Notes: generated by a model not told the origin, from the sequence alone. A stretch of 64,000 bases of DNA from Clostridium_AD sp050717535 (GCF_050717535.1 NZ_JBOITM010000087.1:1-64000), one strand, 5' to 3'. Numbered from the stretch's first letter, positions 1-9,437 are shown. Translations and numbers: made by a program.

Positions 1-184
1 GCTCATTACATACTTTTTAGTCTTACGACTAAAATTTTACTTGTTTATCTAAAGTAATTAACTGGTCTAACGAAATATTATTTCGTTATTTTACCTATTT
101 CTCTGTTTAATTTTCAAAGACCAATTTTATTTGTCATCATCGGACGACTTCTACTATTTTATCAGTTTAGTTTCATATTGTCAA
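1..184 (-). promoter_or_regulatory. rRNA operon promoter and leader (16S lies left of the window)
   Basis: On the minus strand a perfect -35 TTGACA (179-184) and a -10 TAAAAT (156-161) are separated by exactly 17 bp. The transcribed leader follows, with a boxA-like antitermination stretch GGTCTTTGAAAATTAAACAG around 104-124, as found in front of clostridial rRNA genes. No 16S sequence is inside the window, so the call rests on the promoter and the boxA-like leader. A partly similar GATAAAAT...GATGACAA segment at about 245-272 may be a decayed second promoter, but no good -35 is visible. Confidence 0.75.
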
Positions 185-503
185 CATATTTTTAATAATC
201 ATCACAAAACTTCTTTACACAATTATTAATATATGATTACTTGTCATCAGCAACATTTAACATTTTATCACAGAAAATATATCATATACTTTAGTTTAAA
301 GTAATTAAAATAAAACAAGTTCGTTATTCTTTAATTTTTAACCTTTCTCTCTATATACCTTATATTGATACACCAGGATAGTTATCTTAAGCTATCCCTA
401 CAATAAATGATAAAATTAGTAATTATCATATATGTTAAGTATTCTCCTTTATAGCTTAGAAATATACTATCATAAAACAATTTATTTATAAAAAATAAAA
501 GTA
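185..503. other. AT-rich intergenic region
   Basis: Stretch of about 320 bases between the rRNA promoter and the bofA terminator. It holds a short inverted repeat GGATAG...CTATCC at 376-397 and no convincing reading frame. Upstream activating AT-tracts for the rRNA promoter would be expected here, but none can be singled out. Confidence 0.4.
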
Positions 504-563
504 TAGGGCATCTTCCAAGGAATAACTAAGGTACTAAGTAGTTATTTCTTTGAATATGCCCTA
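504..563 (-). terminator. Intrinsic terminator after bofA
   Basis: Nested stem: TAGGGCAT (504-511) pairs with ATGCCCTA (556-563), and inside it AATAACTA (521-528) pairs with TAGTTATT (539-546). On the minus strand it is followed by a U-rich tract. Confidence 0.7.
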
Positions 564-612
564 CTCTATTCTTGTTTTACTATTGGAATAACCCATCTTC
601 ATTATAATAATA

Positions 613-873
613 TTACATTAATTTACTAAAAATTATTAGAAATATCACTCCTGGCACTCCTAAAAATCCTGCAATAAGTGCGGTTACAGCATTTATTGCA
701 ATAGTTATACCCACATACTCGCCCACAAAATTAACAAATAGTAAAAGTAAAACTCCCAACGCTCCATTCAATACTAACTTACCTAAGACTTTTAACGGCC
801 AAGAAAAAAGTTTTACTATAATTACCATGCCCACTATAGCAATTAAAAAATATAATACTACTTCCATATCCAA
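613..873 (-). CDS. bofA: BofA-family protein (pro-sigma-K processing inhibitor)
   Basis: 86-residue, very hydrophobic protein with two to three membrane segments (about residues 5-25, 30-50 and 55-83) and the C-terminal GxxGVPGVIFL pattern typical of BofA. In Bacillus, BofA sits in the outer forespore membrane and holds the SpoIVFB protease inactive until sigma-K is needed; in clostridia the role is less settled. The usual BofA length is about 85 residues. It is last in the dnaX-ybaB-recR-DUF2508-bofA order common in Clostridium and is followed by a strong terminator. Confidence 0.8.
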   Translation of the reverse strand: MDMEVVLYFLIAIVGMVIIVKLFSWPLKVLGKLVLNGALGVLLLLFVNFVGEYVGITIAINAVTALIAGFLGVPGVIFLIIFSKLM

Positions 874-963
874 ATCCCCCTATGTTAATCTAAAATTTTA
901 ATCTTACTTATTATTAATAATATACTTATAACTTTATAAAATATTATCAATTTATAAAAAAAA

Positions 964-1242
964 TTATACATTAATAACATCAAGTTCTTCTATCATATAG
1001 CTAGCATCAATAGTAACGCCCTTTTTCCTAGCTTCTAATAAAAAATATATGTATTTAGCTTTACATTCGTCTTCCCTATGGATTGCATAATCTATAAGTT
1101 TGGGATCATCTGCCACTGCAAAATATTTTTTTGCTGCTTCCCATTGAAGTTTAGCTTCTTCTAATCCCATAATAATATCTTTCTGTTCCTCAGTATATTT
1201 TAGGTTTGAAAATAATATTTCAATTATTTTTTTTCTGTTCAT
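964..1242 (-). CDS. YaaL-like DUF2508 family protein
   Basis: 92-residue charged soluble protein of unknown function, beginning MNRKKIIEILF. The start was chosen at 1242 because GGGAGG lies 10 bases upstream; a longer reading from 1260 would place the start on top of that ribosome site. Its position between recR and bofA and its mixed-charge helical character (EEAKLQWEAAKKYF) fit the YaaL/DUF2508 family found at this locus in Bacillus and Clostridium. No catalytic motif is visible. Confidence 0.7.
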   Translation of the reverse strand: MNRKKIIEILFSNLKYTEEQKDIIMGLEEAKLQWEAAKKYFAVADDPKLIDYAIHREDECKAKYIYFLLEARKKGVTIDASYMIEELDVINV

Positions 1243-1304
1243 AATAAAAAAACCTCCCATTTTATATCTTTTTTAAATTCTTGACATAAAACAGGAGTAA
1301 TATT

Positions 1305-1901
1305 CTATATTTCTTTTCTTCCTTCCATAGCTTTAGAAAGTGTTACTTCGTCAGTATATTCTAAATCTCCACCAACTGGAATACCGTGTGCAATTCTTGT
1401 AACTTTTGCACCTAGTGGTTTTAATATTTTAGATATATACATTGCTGTAGCCTCTCCCTCTATGTTTGGATTAGTTGCTACTATTACCTCGCGAACTTCT
1501 CCATTAATTCTTCTTATAAGTTCTCTTAATTTTATATCTTCAGGACCTCTACCTGCCATAGGCGATATTGTTCCATGAAGAACATGATAAACCCCATTAA
1601 ATTCTCTTACTCTTTCCATGGTAATAATATCTTTCGGATTTTCAACTACACATATAATACTCTTATCCCTGTTAGGGTTAGAGCAAATTGCGCAAGGATC
1701 TGTATCTGTAAAACATCCACATACAGAACAGTATTTTAAAGTTCCTCTAGCTTTAACCAGTGCGGAAGCAAACTCTTCCACTTCTTCCTTTGGAAGGTTC
1801 AGAACAAATAATGTAAGCCTCTGAGCTGTCTTTCTCCCTATACCTGGGAGTTTAGCAAATTCTTCTATAAGTTTTTCTATTGCCACTGGATAAAAATCCA
1901 C
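1305..1901 (-). CDS. recR: Recombination mediator RecR
   Basis: 198 residues. RecR acts with RecF/RecO to load RecA at gapped DNA. Visible features are the N-terminal helix-hairpin-helix (FAKLPGIGRKTAQRL, residues 15-29), a four-cysteine zinc finger (Cys58, Cys61, Cys70, Cys73) and a C-terminal Toprim domain. The start is taken as GTG at 1901, giving MDFYPVAIEKL, because AGGTGA is properly spaced from it. An upstream GTG at 1910 would touch the ribosome site. Cotranscribed with ybaB and dnaX, as in most Firmicutes. Confidence 0.93.
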   Translation of the reverse strand: MDFYPVAIEKLIEEFAKLPGIGRKTAQRLTLFVLNLPKEEVEEFASALVKARGTLKYCSVCGCFTDTDPCAICSNPNRDKSIICVVENPKDIITMERVREFNGVYHVLHGTISPMAGRGPEDIKLRELIRRINGEVREVIVATNPNIEGEATAMYISKILKPLGAKVTRIAHGIPVGGDLEYTDEVTLSKAMEGRKEI

Positions 1902-1943
1902 TCTAGTCACCTCATAACAATATAGCTTTTAAACTACTTTTTA

Positions 1944-2282
1944 TTAAAACATTCCTGGCATATTTAATCCGCCTGTTAATTTACCCATTTCACTACTTGT
2001 TTCTTCTTCTGCCTTTTTTAGTGCCTCATTACAAGCACTCATAATTAAATCCTCAAGCATTTCAACATCATCTGGATCTACTACCTCTGGTTTTATCTTT
2101 ACCTCAACTAATTGTCTCTTTCCATTAGCTATTGCAGTGACTGCTCCACCACCAACAGATGCTTCAAATCTCTTATCTCCTAAATCCTTTTGCATTTCTT
2201 CCATTTGTTGTTGAAATTTTTGTGCTTGTTTCATTAAACTATTCATATTTCCACCCATACCTGGAAATCCACCTTTTGCCAT
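1944..2282 (-). CDS. YbaB/EbfC nucleoid-associated protein
   Basis: 112 residues, usual family length. The N-terminus has the Gly/Met/Gln-rich stretch MAKGGFPGMGGNMNSLMKQA, followed by a coiled-coil helix and the VGGGAVTAIANGKRQLVEVKI strand region. YbaB forms tweezer-like dimers that bind DNA without strong sequence preference. It starts behind AGGAGG and lies between dnaX and recR, the standard arrangement linking it to replication and repair. Confidence 0.92.
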   Translation of the reverse strand: MAKGGFPGMGGNMNSLMKQAQKFQQQMEEMQKDLGDKRFEASVGGGAVTAIANGKRQLVEVKIKPEVVDPDDVEMLEDLIMSACNEALKKAEEETSSEMGKLTGGLNMPGMF

Positions 2283-2501
2283 AATAGTTACCTCCTATTT
2301 ATTAGTTATTAATTTAATATTATTATATTTATCTCTTTTAGATTTATAACAAATAACACTTAATTTAATTGTTTATAATCTAAACTGATATATATTTTTG
2401 ATCCATTATACCTATTCTTTATTATTATATACTAATACCTATAATAATTTCCATAAAACAAATAAATATTTTTTATAAATAATATGCATTTATTCTAACC
2501 C

Positions 2502-4118
2502 TTACTCATCTAGTATTTCTACAAGATCTTCCCCAAATGTTTCTATTAGAATATCCTCCGGTGATTTGCTTTCTTTTTCCTCAGCTTCTACAGTATATTT
2601 TATTTTTACTGGTTCTTTTAGTGATTCAGAAAATGTTTCTTCTATTATATTTCTATTTTCCTCTTTCTCAAGCCTAATTTTATTAAATGCATATTGTTTT
2701 TCATAACTTAACTCTATTACGCCACCTTCGCAGGACGTAATTTCTCCAGTAAGCAACGAAGCATATATTACCATGTGTCTTTTCGCTTTAAACATGTCTA
2801 AAATATCCTTAAAAGACTTTTTAACGGTATCCACAGTTAATTTAGAATTAGGATTAAACTTTTTCACTGGTCTTATTTGAATGTTTTTCTTTTGTGCATT
2901 TTCTTTTGTTTCATTATTTTTTCCAGATACCACAGGAGTTATACTTTCACAAGCTACAGTTATTTTTCCCTGTTTTATTATTTCTTCTAATTTGTTTATT
3001 CTAGATAATAACACTTCTTTTGATGTGTCATATTCTATTTTGCACATTTTAATAACTGCAAGTTCTAAATAAATTCTATTTTGTTTACTCCATTTAGCTT
3101 GCTCCTGTGCATCTTGAAGTATCTTTATGTTTCTCATGATTTCCTCTACTCTAATTTTAGATGCTTGCTGTTTTAGAATATTTATATTTTCACTAGACAT
3201 ATCTAGAATTTCTTCTACATTGTCACTTACTTTAGCCATTAGTAGATTTCTCATATGAGTAGTCATATCTTTTATAAATACATATATATCCTTACCACTA
3301 AAAACTATTTCATTTATACTCTTTATAGCGCCTTCAATATTTCTATCTATTATATTGTTGGAAAGTATTATAAGACTTTCAGACGTCACAAGTCCCAACA
3401 TATCTATAACATCATCATACTCTATCTTACCTTCATTCATTGATATAGATTGATCTAAAATACTTAGGGCATCTCTCATTGCTCCATCAGAAACTCTTGA
3501 TATTAATTTTAGACTATTATCCTCTACATAAACACCTTGTTCCGTAGCAATTTTCCTAAGTCTATCAAATATATCTGCACTTTTTATCCTTTTAAAGTCA
3601 AATCTTTGACATCTAGATAGTATAGTTATTGGCAATTTTTGAGGATCAGTTGTGGCTAAAATAAATATTGTGTTACTTGGCGGTTCCTCCAGTGTCTTTA
3701 AGAAAGCATTAACTGCCCCTATTGACAACATATGAACCTCATCTATAATGTATACTTTATATGTAGCTTCCTGAGGTGGATACTGGACATCTTCAATTAT
3801 ATCCCGGATATTATCTACTCCATTATGTGAAGCTGCATCTAACTCAATAACATCTATTGCTGTTCCCGAATCTATCTTCAAACACATTTCACACTTATTG
3901 CAAGGCTCTCCATGATCCGAATTTGTACAATTAACCGCTTTTGCCAGTATCTTGGCCGTTGAAGTTTTTCCCGTTCCTCTTGTACCACATAAAAGATATG
4001 CATGAGCAATTCGTTTACTATTTATTTGATTTTTTAAGGTTATAGTAACATGCTCCTGACCTACTACATCTTGAAAAGTTTTTGGTCTCCATTCTCTATA
4101 TAAAGCCTTATATGCCAC
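2502..4118 (-). CDS. dnaX: DNA polymerase III subunit gamma/tau
   Basis: 538 residues from GTG at 4118 (MAYKALYREWRPKTF), preceded by GAGGTGG at good spacing. The reading frame continues upstream to 4226, but those 36 codons have no family character. DnaX is the clamp-loader ATPase of the replisome. Walker A GTRGTGKTS is at 45-53, the zinc-binding cysteines are 64, 73, 76 and 79, Walker B DEVHML is at 126-131 and a sensor-1/SRC motif (ILSRCQRF) follows. The C-terminal third is the variable tau region. No frameshift-producing slippery site was identified. Confidence 0.93.
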   Translation of the reverse strand: MAYKALYREWRPKTFQDVVGQEHVTITLKNQINSKRIAHAYLLCGTRGTGKTSTAKILAKAVNCTNSDHGEPCNKCEMCLKIDSGTAIDVIELDAASHNGVDNIRDIIEDVQYPPQEATYKVYIIDEVHMLSIGAVNAFLKTLEEPPSNTIFILATTDPQKLPITILSRCQRFDFKRIKSADIFDRLRKIATEQGVYVEDNSLKLISRVSDGAMRDALSILDQSISMNEGKIEYDDVIDMLGLVTSESLIILSNNIIDRNIEGAIKSINEIVFSGKDIYVFIKDMTTHMRNLLMAKVSDNVEEILDMSSENINILKQQASKIRVEEIMRNIKILQDAQEQAKWSKQNRIYLELAVIKMCKIEYDTSKEVLLSRINKLEEIIKQGKITVACESITPVVSGKNNETKENAQKKNIQIRPVKKFNPNSKLTVDTVKKSFKDILDMFKAKRHMVIYASLLTGEITSCEGGVIELSYEKQYAFNKIRLEKEENRNIIEETFSESLKEPVKIKYTVEAEEKESKSPEDILIETFGEDLVEILDE

Positions 4119-4261
4119 AAATTCCACCTCTTTTAAGTAATAGTGTATATTTTGATTGCAAATACTTATAAAATAACAAACATAATTCTTATGATTTGTA
4201 TTTACCCTCTTAAATAAGTATATCATTTAAATCAAATTATAAGCTTATATTTATAAAAAAA

Positions 4262-4284
4262 AAGATGCCATAATAGGCATCTTA
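4262..4284 (-). terminator. Terminator of the SRP RNA
   Basis: On the minus strand GATGCC-TATTAT-GGCATC forms a tight hairpin followed by a run of eight or more T residues. Confidence 0.75.
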
Positions 4285-4296
4285 TCTTTTAATTGT

Positions 4297-4567
4297 AGAC
4301 CGTACACCTGGCTTCGATGTATAAACTATGCGCGTTACCTATACAGTTAGCTCAAATCAGGTTGATCCACGGCACATAGAAATATTCACTTACCGCTGCT
4401 TCCTTCCGGACCTGACGGGGTTCATGAGTTTCCATTGCGTGGGGCCCAATTCTCAACACCACTTATATAGGTCAGACCACACATTTTATAACCTAAGCCA
4501 GGAATTCACTCCTGCTGTAGCGGATTGCAGGTTACAGGACACCGCTAACTCCCCAGCTAGTACGGAA
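4297..4567 (-). ncRNA. ffs: Large bacterial SRP RNA (scRNA, 6S-like)
   Basis: About 270 nt, the size of the Bacillus/Clostridium large form with an Alu domain. The conserved helix 8 tetraloop and asymmetric loop region GTCAGGTCCGGAAGGAAGCA is on the minus strand around 4405-4427. The 5' part contains the Alu-type GTGTCCTGTAACCTGCAATC stretch. The ends were set by pairing CCGTAC near the 5' end (4560-4565) with GTACGG near the 3' end (4300-4305). The RNA scaffolds Ffh for membrane-protein targeting. It lies just downstream of tRNA-Ser, with which it is probably cotranscribed, and upstream of dnaX. Confidence 0.93.
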
Positions 4568-4575
4568 ATATAAAC

Positions 4576-4665
4576 TGGCGGAAAGAGAGGGATTCGAACC
4601 CTCGGTAGAGTTTCCCCTACACACGCTTTCCAGGCGTGCTCCTTAAGCCACTCGGACATCTCTCC
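4576..4665 (-). tRNA. tRNA-Ser (GGA anticodon)
   Basis: 90 nt with encoded CCA. The acceptor stem GGAGAGA pairs with TCTTTCC (one G-T). The anticodon stem CACGC/GCGTG encloses loop CTGGAAA, giving anticodon GGA. A long variable arm (about TAGGGGAAACTCTA) marks it as a class II serine tRNA, and the T-arm is GGTTCGAATCC. Confidence 0.95.
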
Positions 4666-4802
4666 ATAAAGTATAAAACATAGTATATTTTGTGCTTTGT
4701 ATGCACAAAAGTAGTGCAACAAAAACAATTATACTATTAATAAGTAGTAAGTTCAATAGTTTTTTATTTAAATATTTTTGAAACTTATCCCAACCTTAGA
4801 TA

Positions 4803-5567
4803 TTATTCTAAGGTCTTCCTTTTGTAATTAATTGCAATGAATATAATCCATAGCGCAATTCCTGCTAAACTTATTAGTTGTGCTACCCTTATACCTGCAA
4901 ACATTAAACTGTCAGTTCTGAGTCCTTCTATAAAAAACCTTCCAATAGAATATAATCCTATATAGGTGAAAAACACAGTTCCTTTTTTATATGTCTTTGT
5001 TAATAAATAAATCAATATTAAGCATACCATCACATTCCACATTGATTCATATAAAAAAGTTGGATGATAATATACTCTGTCTATTAGCATTCCCTTTTGT
5101 ATGAAATTAGGGAATTTGCTTATAAAAGCTTGAGTAACTGGTCCACCATGGGCCTCACTGTTAAAAAAATTCCCCCATCTTCCTATTGCCTGACCAATAA
5201 TTATAGATGGTGCTGCAACATCAGCAAATTGCATAAGATTCTCTTTTTTATACCTTGTATATATTAATGCAGCTAGCATGCCAAATATAACCCCACCATG
5301 TATAGCAAGCCCACCTTGGCGAATATTAAATACTTGTATTAAATTATCCCTATATTGATCAAATTCAAAGACTACATAATATGCTCTAGCGCCAATAATA
5401 GCTATAGGAAAAGATATTAATATAATATTTAAAAGTTCATCATAATTAGCACTTTTTAACTTAGACGTATAACTCGCCAGTATAATTCCAACCATCATTC
5501 CTGTTGCAATAAAAATACCGTACCATGCAACCGGTAATCCAAATATATTAAAAGCTATTGGATCCAT
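4803..5567 (-). CDS. lgt: Prolipoprotein diacylglyceryl transferase
   Basis: 254-residue polytopic membrane enzyme that moves diacylglycerol from phosphatidylglycerol to the lipobox cysteine of prolipoproteins. About seven membrane segments are visible. The family signature GRWGNFFNSEAHGGPV lies near residues 130-145, and the conserved HGG motif of the periplasmic face near residue 90. It starts behind GAGAGGG. The nearby substrate-binding lipoprotein (31841-33112) is one likely client. Confidence 0.93.
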   Translation of the reverse strand: MDPIAFNIFGLPVAWYGIFIATGMMVGIILASYTSKLKSANYDELLNIILISFPIAIIGARAYYVVFEFDQYRDNLIQVFNIRQGGLAIHGGVIFGMLAALIYTRYKKENLMQFADVAAPSIIIGQAIGRWGNFFNSEAHGGPVTQAFISKFPNFIQKGMLIDRVYYHPTFLYESMWNVMVCLILIYLLTKTYKKGTVFFTYIGLYSIGRFFIEGLRTDSLMFAGIRVAQLISLAGIALWIIFIAINYKRKTLE

Positions 5568-5649
5568 AAGTTACCCTCTCCTTTTGTATTAAATTTTTTA
5601 TAAACTCACTAAAACACAATTAAATCATCATCTGCGATGCTGCAATATT

Positions 5650-5753
5650 AACGACTTCAGAAGGAGATTTATACTCCCACTGAAGTTTTTTATTTGTTAG
5701 TGTATGTAACTCCAACTTATAGAAGTGGGAGACTTTCCTTCTGAAATGTCGTT
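5650..5753. repeat. Imperfect 104-bp palindrome, possibly an IS200/IS605-type end
   Basis: Outer arms AACGAC-TTCAGAAGGA (5650-5665) and TCCTTCTGAAATGTCGTT (5736-5753) pair with a 2-nt bulge. Inner arms CTCCCACT (5674-5681) and AGTGGGAG (5724-5731) pair again. Multi-branched imperfect palindromes of this kind are typical of IS200/IS605 ends or PATE-like derivatives, but no transposase or TnpB coding sequence is present. An alternative is a structured 3' UTR of the hydrogenase operon. Confidence 0.35.
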
Positions 5754-5790
5754 AAAAGAATCAAGTCTATTAATTGAACTTGATTCTTTA
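5754..5790 (-). terminator. Terminator after the hydrogenase operon
   Basis: AAAGAATCAAGT and ACTTGATTCTTT form a 12-bp stem around a 12-nt loop, placed directly downstream of hydA on the minus strand. The T-run is short, so termination may be partial. Confidence 0.55.
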
Positions 5791-5845
5791 AAATCAATTT
5801 AACAATAATTATTACTTACTATGGTAAAAAAGTAAAGAAAAATCT

Positions 5846-7582
5846 TTAAAATTTATTTCTTATTTCATATTTAGTATGCAAAATTTTATGACTTAAATGG
5901 CTACCAGGTTTCCCTAAAAACTCCTCATAAATTTTAGTTATATATGGATTCTTATGGGATTTTCTAATAGGAAGATTTCTATCCTCATCATATATAGCTT
6001 TTACTCTTTCCTCCTTAACATTAATTTTTTCATTTATTTCAGCAGAAACTATTGGCTGACCTCCACCAGTTACACATCCACCTGGGCATGCCATAGCTTC
6101 AATAAAATCATAATGCTTTTCACCCTTTCTAACTAATTCCAATAATTTTCTAGCATTACCCAGTCCATGAGCCACGGCTGCAGTTATATTTCTTCCATCT
6201 GGCAATTCTATACACACTTCTTTTATACCCTGAAGGCCCCTTACATTTGAGAATTCTATTTTCTCTAATTCACTTCCAGCTAGGAGTTCAAATATAGTTC
6301 TTAAAGCTGCCTCAGTAACTCCTCCCGTTGCACCAAAAATTACTGATGCCCCAGTAGATTCTCCAAAAGGACTATCAAACTCTTCATCCTTTAAATTAAC
6401 AAAATCTATACCTGACTCTTTTATCATTTGCGCTAGTTCTCTTGTTGTTAAGACATAATCTACATCCATCATACCGTCATTTCCTAATTCTTCTCTTTCA
6501 CCTTCAAACTTTTTACCAACGCAAGGCATAATTGAAACAACAACAATTTTCTTAGCATCAATACCAGCTTTCTTAGCAAAATAACTTTTAATTAGAGCAC
6601 CTTCCATTTCACTAGGAGATTTGCAAGTAGATAAATTAGGAATCATATCATGAAAATTGTGTTCAACAAATTTTACCCATCCAGGGCAACAAGATGTCAT
6701 TAGCGGAAGATTTTCTCCACTAGCTAATCTACTTAATAACTCTGTTCCCTCTTCCATAATAGTAAGATCAGCCGCAAAGTCAGTATCAAACACTTTATCA
6801 AAACCTATTTTTCTTAATGCTGATGTCATTTTGCCAGTAACGCGACTACCTATAACCATTCCAAATTCTTCACCTAATGCTACTCTTACCGCTGGTGCTG
6901 TTTGGACTACCACATATTTATCCGGGTCTTCTATAGCTCTCCAAACGGGCTTTATACTGTCTTTTTCATGCAAGGCCCCCACTGGACATGCTAAAATACA
7001 CTGGCCGCAATTCACACATACTGAATCCTTAAGAGTTCTCCCATATATAGGGGTAACCAAAGTTTCAAACCCTCGATCTGAAAAGTTTATTGCATGAACG
7101 CTTTGAACGTTTCCACAGGTTGCAATACATCTCCCACAAAGAATACACTTTTCAGCATCTCTTACTACTGAGCTAGAAGAATTATCTAAACTTCCACAAC
7201 TTTTCTCTCCACTATATCTTATGTCTCTAATATTTAAATCTTTTGCTATTGCCTGTAGCTGACAGTTCTCACTTCTTATACAAGTTGTACATTCCCTTTT
7301 ATGGTTAGATAATAATAACTCAACCACCATTTTTCTAGCTTCACGAACGTCAGGGGTGCTAGTTTTTATATTCATTCCATTTTCAGCTACAAGTGTGCAT
7401 GCAGCTATCAATTTTTGACCTACTTGCACCACACACACTCTACAACTAGCCACCTCATTGATTTCTTTTAAAAAACATAAGGTAGGTATTTTAGCACCAA
7501 CTAATTTTGATGCTTCAAGTACCGTAGTTCCTTTTTCAACTTCTACCTTTATTCCGTCTATAATCAAATTTACTGTTTCCAT
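5846..7582 (-). CDS. hydA: [FeFe] hydrogenase catalytic subunit (HydA, bifurcating type by context)
   Basis: 578 residues from ATG at 7582 (AGGAGG 8 bases upstream; an in-frame GTG at 7591 touches the ribosome site). N-terminal [2Fe-2S] cysteines are 36, 47, 50 and 62; a His-Cys3 cluster is His94, Cys98, Cys101 and Cys107; two [4Fe-4S] clusters use Cys146/149/152/199 and Cys189/192/195/156. H-cluster motifs are TSCCPGW (proton-shuttle Cys298, ligand Cys299), MPCVGKKFE (Cys354) and ACPGGCVTGGGQP (Cys499, Cys503). The layout is that of C. pasteurianum CpI, but the adjacent NuoF- and NuoE-like genes indicate a soluble complex that oxidises NADH and reduced ferredoxin together to make H2. Maturases HydEFG are not in the window. 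Confidence 0.92.
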   Translation of the reverse strand: METVNLIIDGIKVEVEKGTTVLEASKLVGAKIPTLCFLKEINEVASCRVCVVQVGQKLIAACTLVAENGMNIKTSTPDVREARKMVVELLLSNHKRECTTCIRSENCQLQAIAKDLNIRDIRYSGEKSCGSLDNSSSSVVRDAEKCILCGRCIATCGNVQSVHAINFSDRGFETLVTPIYGRTLKDSVCVNCGQCILACPVGALHEKDSIKPVWRAIEDPDKYVVVQTAPAVRVALGEEFGMVIGSRVTGKMTSALRKIGFDKVFDTDFAADLTIMEEGTELLSRLASGENLPLMTSCCPGWVKFVEHNFHDMIPNLSTCKSPSEMEGALIKSYFAKKAGIDAKKIVVVSIMPCVGKKFEGEREELGNDGMMDVDYVLTTRELAQMIKESGIDFVNLKDEEFDSPFGESTGASVIFGATGGVTEAALRTIFELLAGSELEKIEFSNVRGLQGIKEVCIELPDGRNITAAVAHGLGNARKLLELVRKGEKHYDFIEAMACPGGCVTGGGQPIVSAEINEKINVKEERVKAIYDEDRNLPIRKSHKNPYITKIYEEFLGKPGSHLSHKILHTKYEIRNKF

Positions 7583-7606
7583 TTTATTCACCTCCTAGAA
7601 TAAATA

Positions 7607-9400
7607 TTATATTTTAACAATAGCTTTAAACCTACATATGTGTATACACATACCACATTTCAAGCATAAATCTTGGTCAATTACATGCACTTGTTGCAAT
7701 TTGCCGCTAATAGCACCTATATTACAATTACGAGTACATAGTCCACAGCCTTTGCACTTATCCTCTAAAATTACATATTGAACTAAAGACCTACAAATTT
7801 TAGCTGGACATTTTTTATCTTTTACATGAGCAATATATTCATCTCTAAAATGCTTTATAGTAGAAAGAACTGGATTAGGCGCAGTTTGACCAAGCCCACA
7901 TAGGGCAACTTTTTTTATTCCCAGGGCTAAATGTTCGAGTTTATCTATATCCTCCATTTCGCCATTTCCCTTTGTGATCTTTTCAAGCATTTCAAGTAAT
8001 CTTTTAGTTCCAATTCTGCAAGGAGTGCATTTACCACAAGACTCATCCTTTGTAAAATCAAGGAAAAATCTAGCTACATCTACCATGCAATTATCTTCAT
8101 CTAAAACTATCATACCTCCGGATCCCATCATTGATCCAAGAGCAGTTAAGGTATCATATTCAATAGGAGTATCTAAATCACTTTCTGAAATACATCCGCC
8201 TGATGGTCCTCCTGTTTGAACTGCTTTAAATTTCTTTCCATTAGGTATCCCTCCACCTATATCAAAAATAGTTTCCCGAAGAGTAGTTCCCATAGGAATT
8301 TCAATAAGACCAGTATTGGTAATTTTACCTCCCAATGCAAAAACCTTTGTACCTGAGCTTTTCTCTGTACCTATTCCCCTAAACCAATCAGCTCCTTTTA
8401 AAATAATAGGAACAATATTCGCAAAAGTCTCAACATTATTTATAATTGTTGGCTTGCCCCAAAGTCCACTCACTGCTGGGAATGGTGGTTTTGGCGTAGG
8501 CATGCCTCGTCTACCTTCAATTGACTGCATGAGAGCCGTTTCTTCTCCACATACAAAAGCACCCGCGCCAAGTCTTAACTCTATATCAAAACTAAAATTC
8601 GACCCTAAAATATTTCCTCCAAGCAGTCCATATTCCCTTGACTGATCAATAGCTATTTGAAGTCTTTCTACAGCTAGTGGATATTCCGCCCTAACATATA
8701 TAAATCCTTTGCTTGCTCCTATAGCATAGCCCCCTATAGTCATAGCTTCTAGCACGGAATGTGGATCTCCTTCTAGAACTGATCTATCCATGAAAGCACC
8801 GGGATCCCCCTCATCTGCATTACAAATTATATATTTTTCATGGCCGCCTTGCTTAGCTGCAAATTGCCATTTCATCCCTGTAGAAAAACCGCCGCCGCCT
8901 CTTCCTCTAAGTCCTGACTTCACAACGTTTTCAATAACTTCTAGTGGGGACATTTCTGTAAGTACCTTTTCCAAAGCCTTGTACCCTTCACAGGCTATAT
9001 ATTCATCAATATTCTCTGGATCTATAATTCCACAATTTCTTAATGCTATTCTTAGTTGTTTTTTAAAAAAATCTAATTTATTAAGGTTTCTAACCTTTCC
9101 CTCACCCTCAGAAACTTGGTACTTAAGCCGTTCTAATACTTTATTGTGAATAAAATGAGATTCTACAAGCTCCGCAATGTCCTCCGTTTTTACTTTGTTA
9201 TATAAAACTCCATCTGGATAAACTAGTACAACAGGTCCCAGTTCACAAAGTCCAAGACATGATGTTCTTAATACTTCAACTTCATGATTTAAGTTATGCT
9301 TTCTTATTTCCGACTTTATAGTTCTATAAAGATCTACTGATTCTGGAGAAATGCATCCCGTTCCTCCACAAACCAGTACCTGAGCGCGGTAAACCTCCAT
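7607..9400 (-). CDS. hydB: NuoF-like flavin/NADH subunit of bifurcating hydrogenase
   Basis: 597 residues. An N-terminal thioredoxin-like [2Fe-2S] domain (VCGGTGC and CLGLCELGP) is followed by the NuoF core, with the glycine-rich FMN/NADH loop GRGGGGFSTGMKW near residues 166-178, ADEGDPGAFMDRS, the [4Fe-4S] motif ESCGKCTPCR, and a C-terminal pair of ferredoxin clusters (CKGCGLCTRNC and CLKCGMCIHIC). This is the subunit where NADH is oxidised and electrons are thought to be split. It lies 24 bases before hydA and is clearly cotranscribed with it. Confidence 0.92.
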   Translation of the reverse strand: MEVYRAQVLVCGGTGCISPESVDLYRTIKSEIRKHNLNHEVEVLRTSCLGLCELGPVVLVYPDGVLYNKVKTEDIAELVESHFIHNKVLERLKYQVSEGEGKVRNLNKLDFFKKQLRIALRNCGIIDPENIDEYIACEGYKALEKVLTEMSPLEVIENVVKSGLRGRGGGGFSTGMKWQFAAKQGGHEKYIICNADEGDPGAFMDRSVLEGDPHSVLEAMTIGGYAIGASKGFIYVRAEYPLAVERLQIAIDQSREYGLLGGNILGSNFSFDIELRLGAGAFVCGEETALMQSIEGRRGMPTPKPPFPAVSGLWGKPTIINNVETFANIVPIILKGADWFRGIGTEKSSGTKVFALGGKITNTGLIEIPMGTTLRETIFDIGGGIPNGKKFKAVQTGGPSGGCISESDLDTPIEYDTLTALGSMMGSGGMIVLDEDNCMVDVARFFLDFTKDESCGKCTPCRIGTKRLLEMLEKITKGNGEMEDIDKLEHLALGIKKVALCGLGQTAPNPVLSTIKHFRDEYIAHVKDKKCPAKICRSLVQYVILEDKCKGCGLCTRNCNIGAISGKLQQVHVIDQDLCLKCGMCIHICRFKAIVKI

Positions 9401-9437
9401 TATAATCCCTCCCCCTATTCCTTACTTTAGATGAAAT

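Noticed and set aside
245..300. Second rRNA promoter upstream of the strong one
   Set aside because: A TAAAAT is present but no acceptable -35 at 16-18 bp.
1618..1824. Open frames antisense to recR, dnaX, the hydrogenase genes, the PTS genes and other housekeeping genes
   Set aside because: They lie inside well-supported genes on the other strand and lack ribosome sites and recognisable domains.
4328..4728. Two open frames overlapping the SRP RNA and tRNA-Ser
   Set aside because: They lie inside well-supported structural RNA genes.
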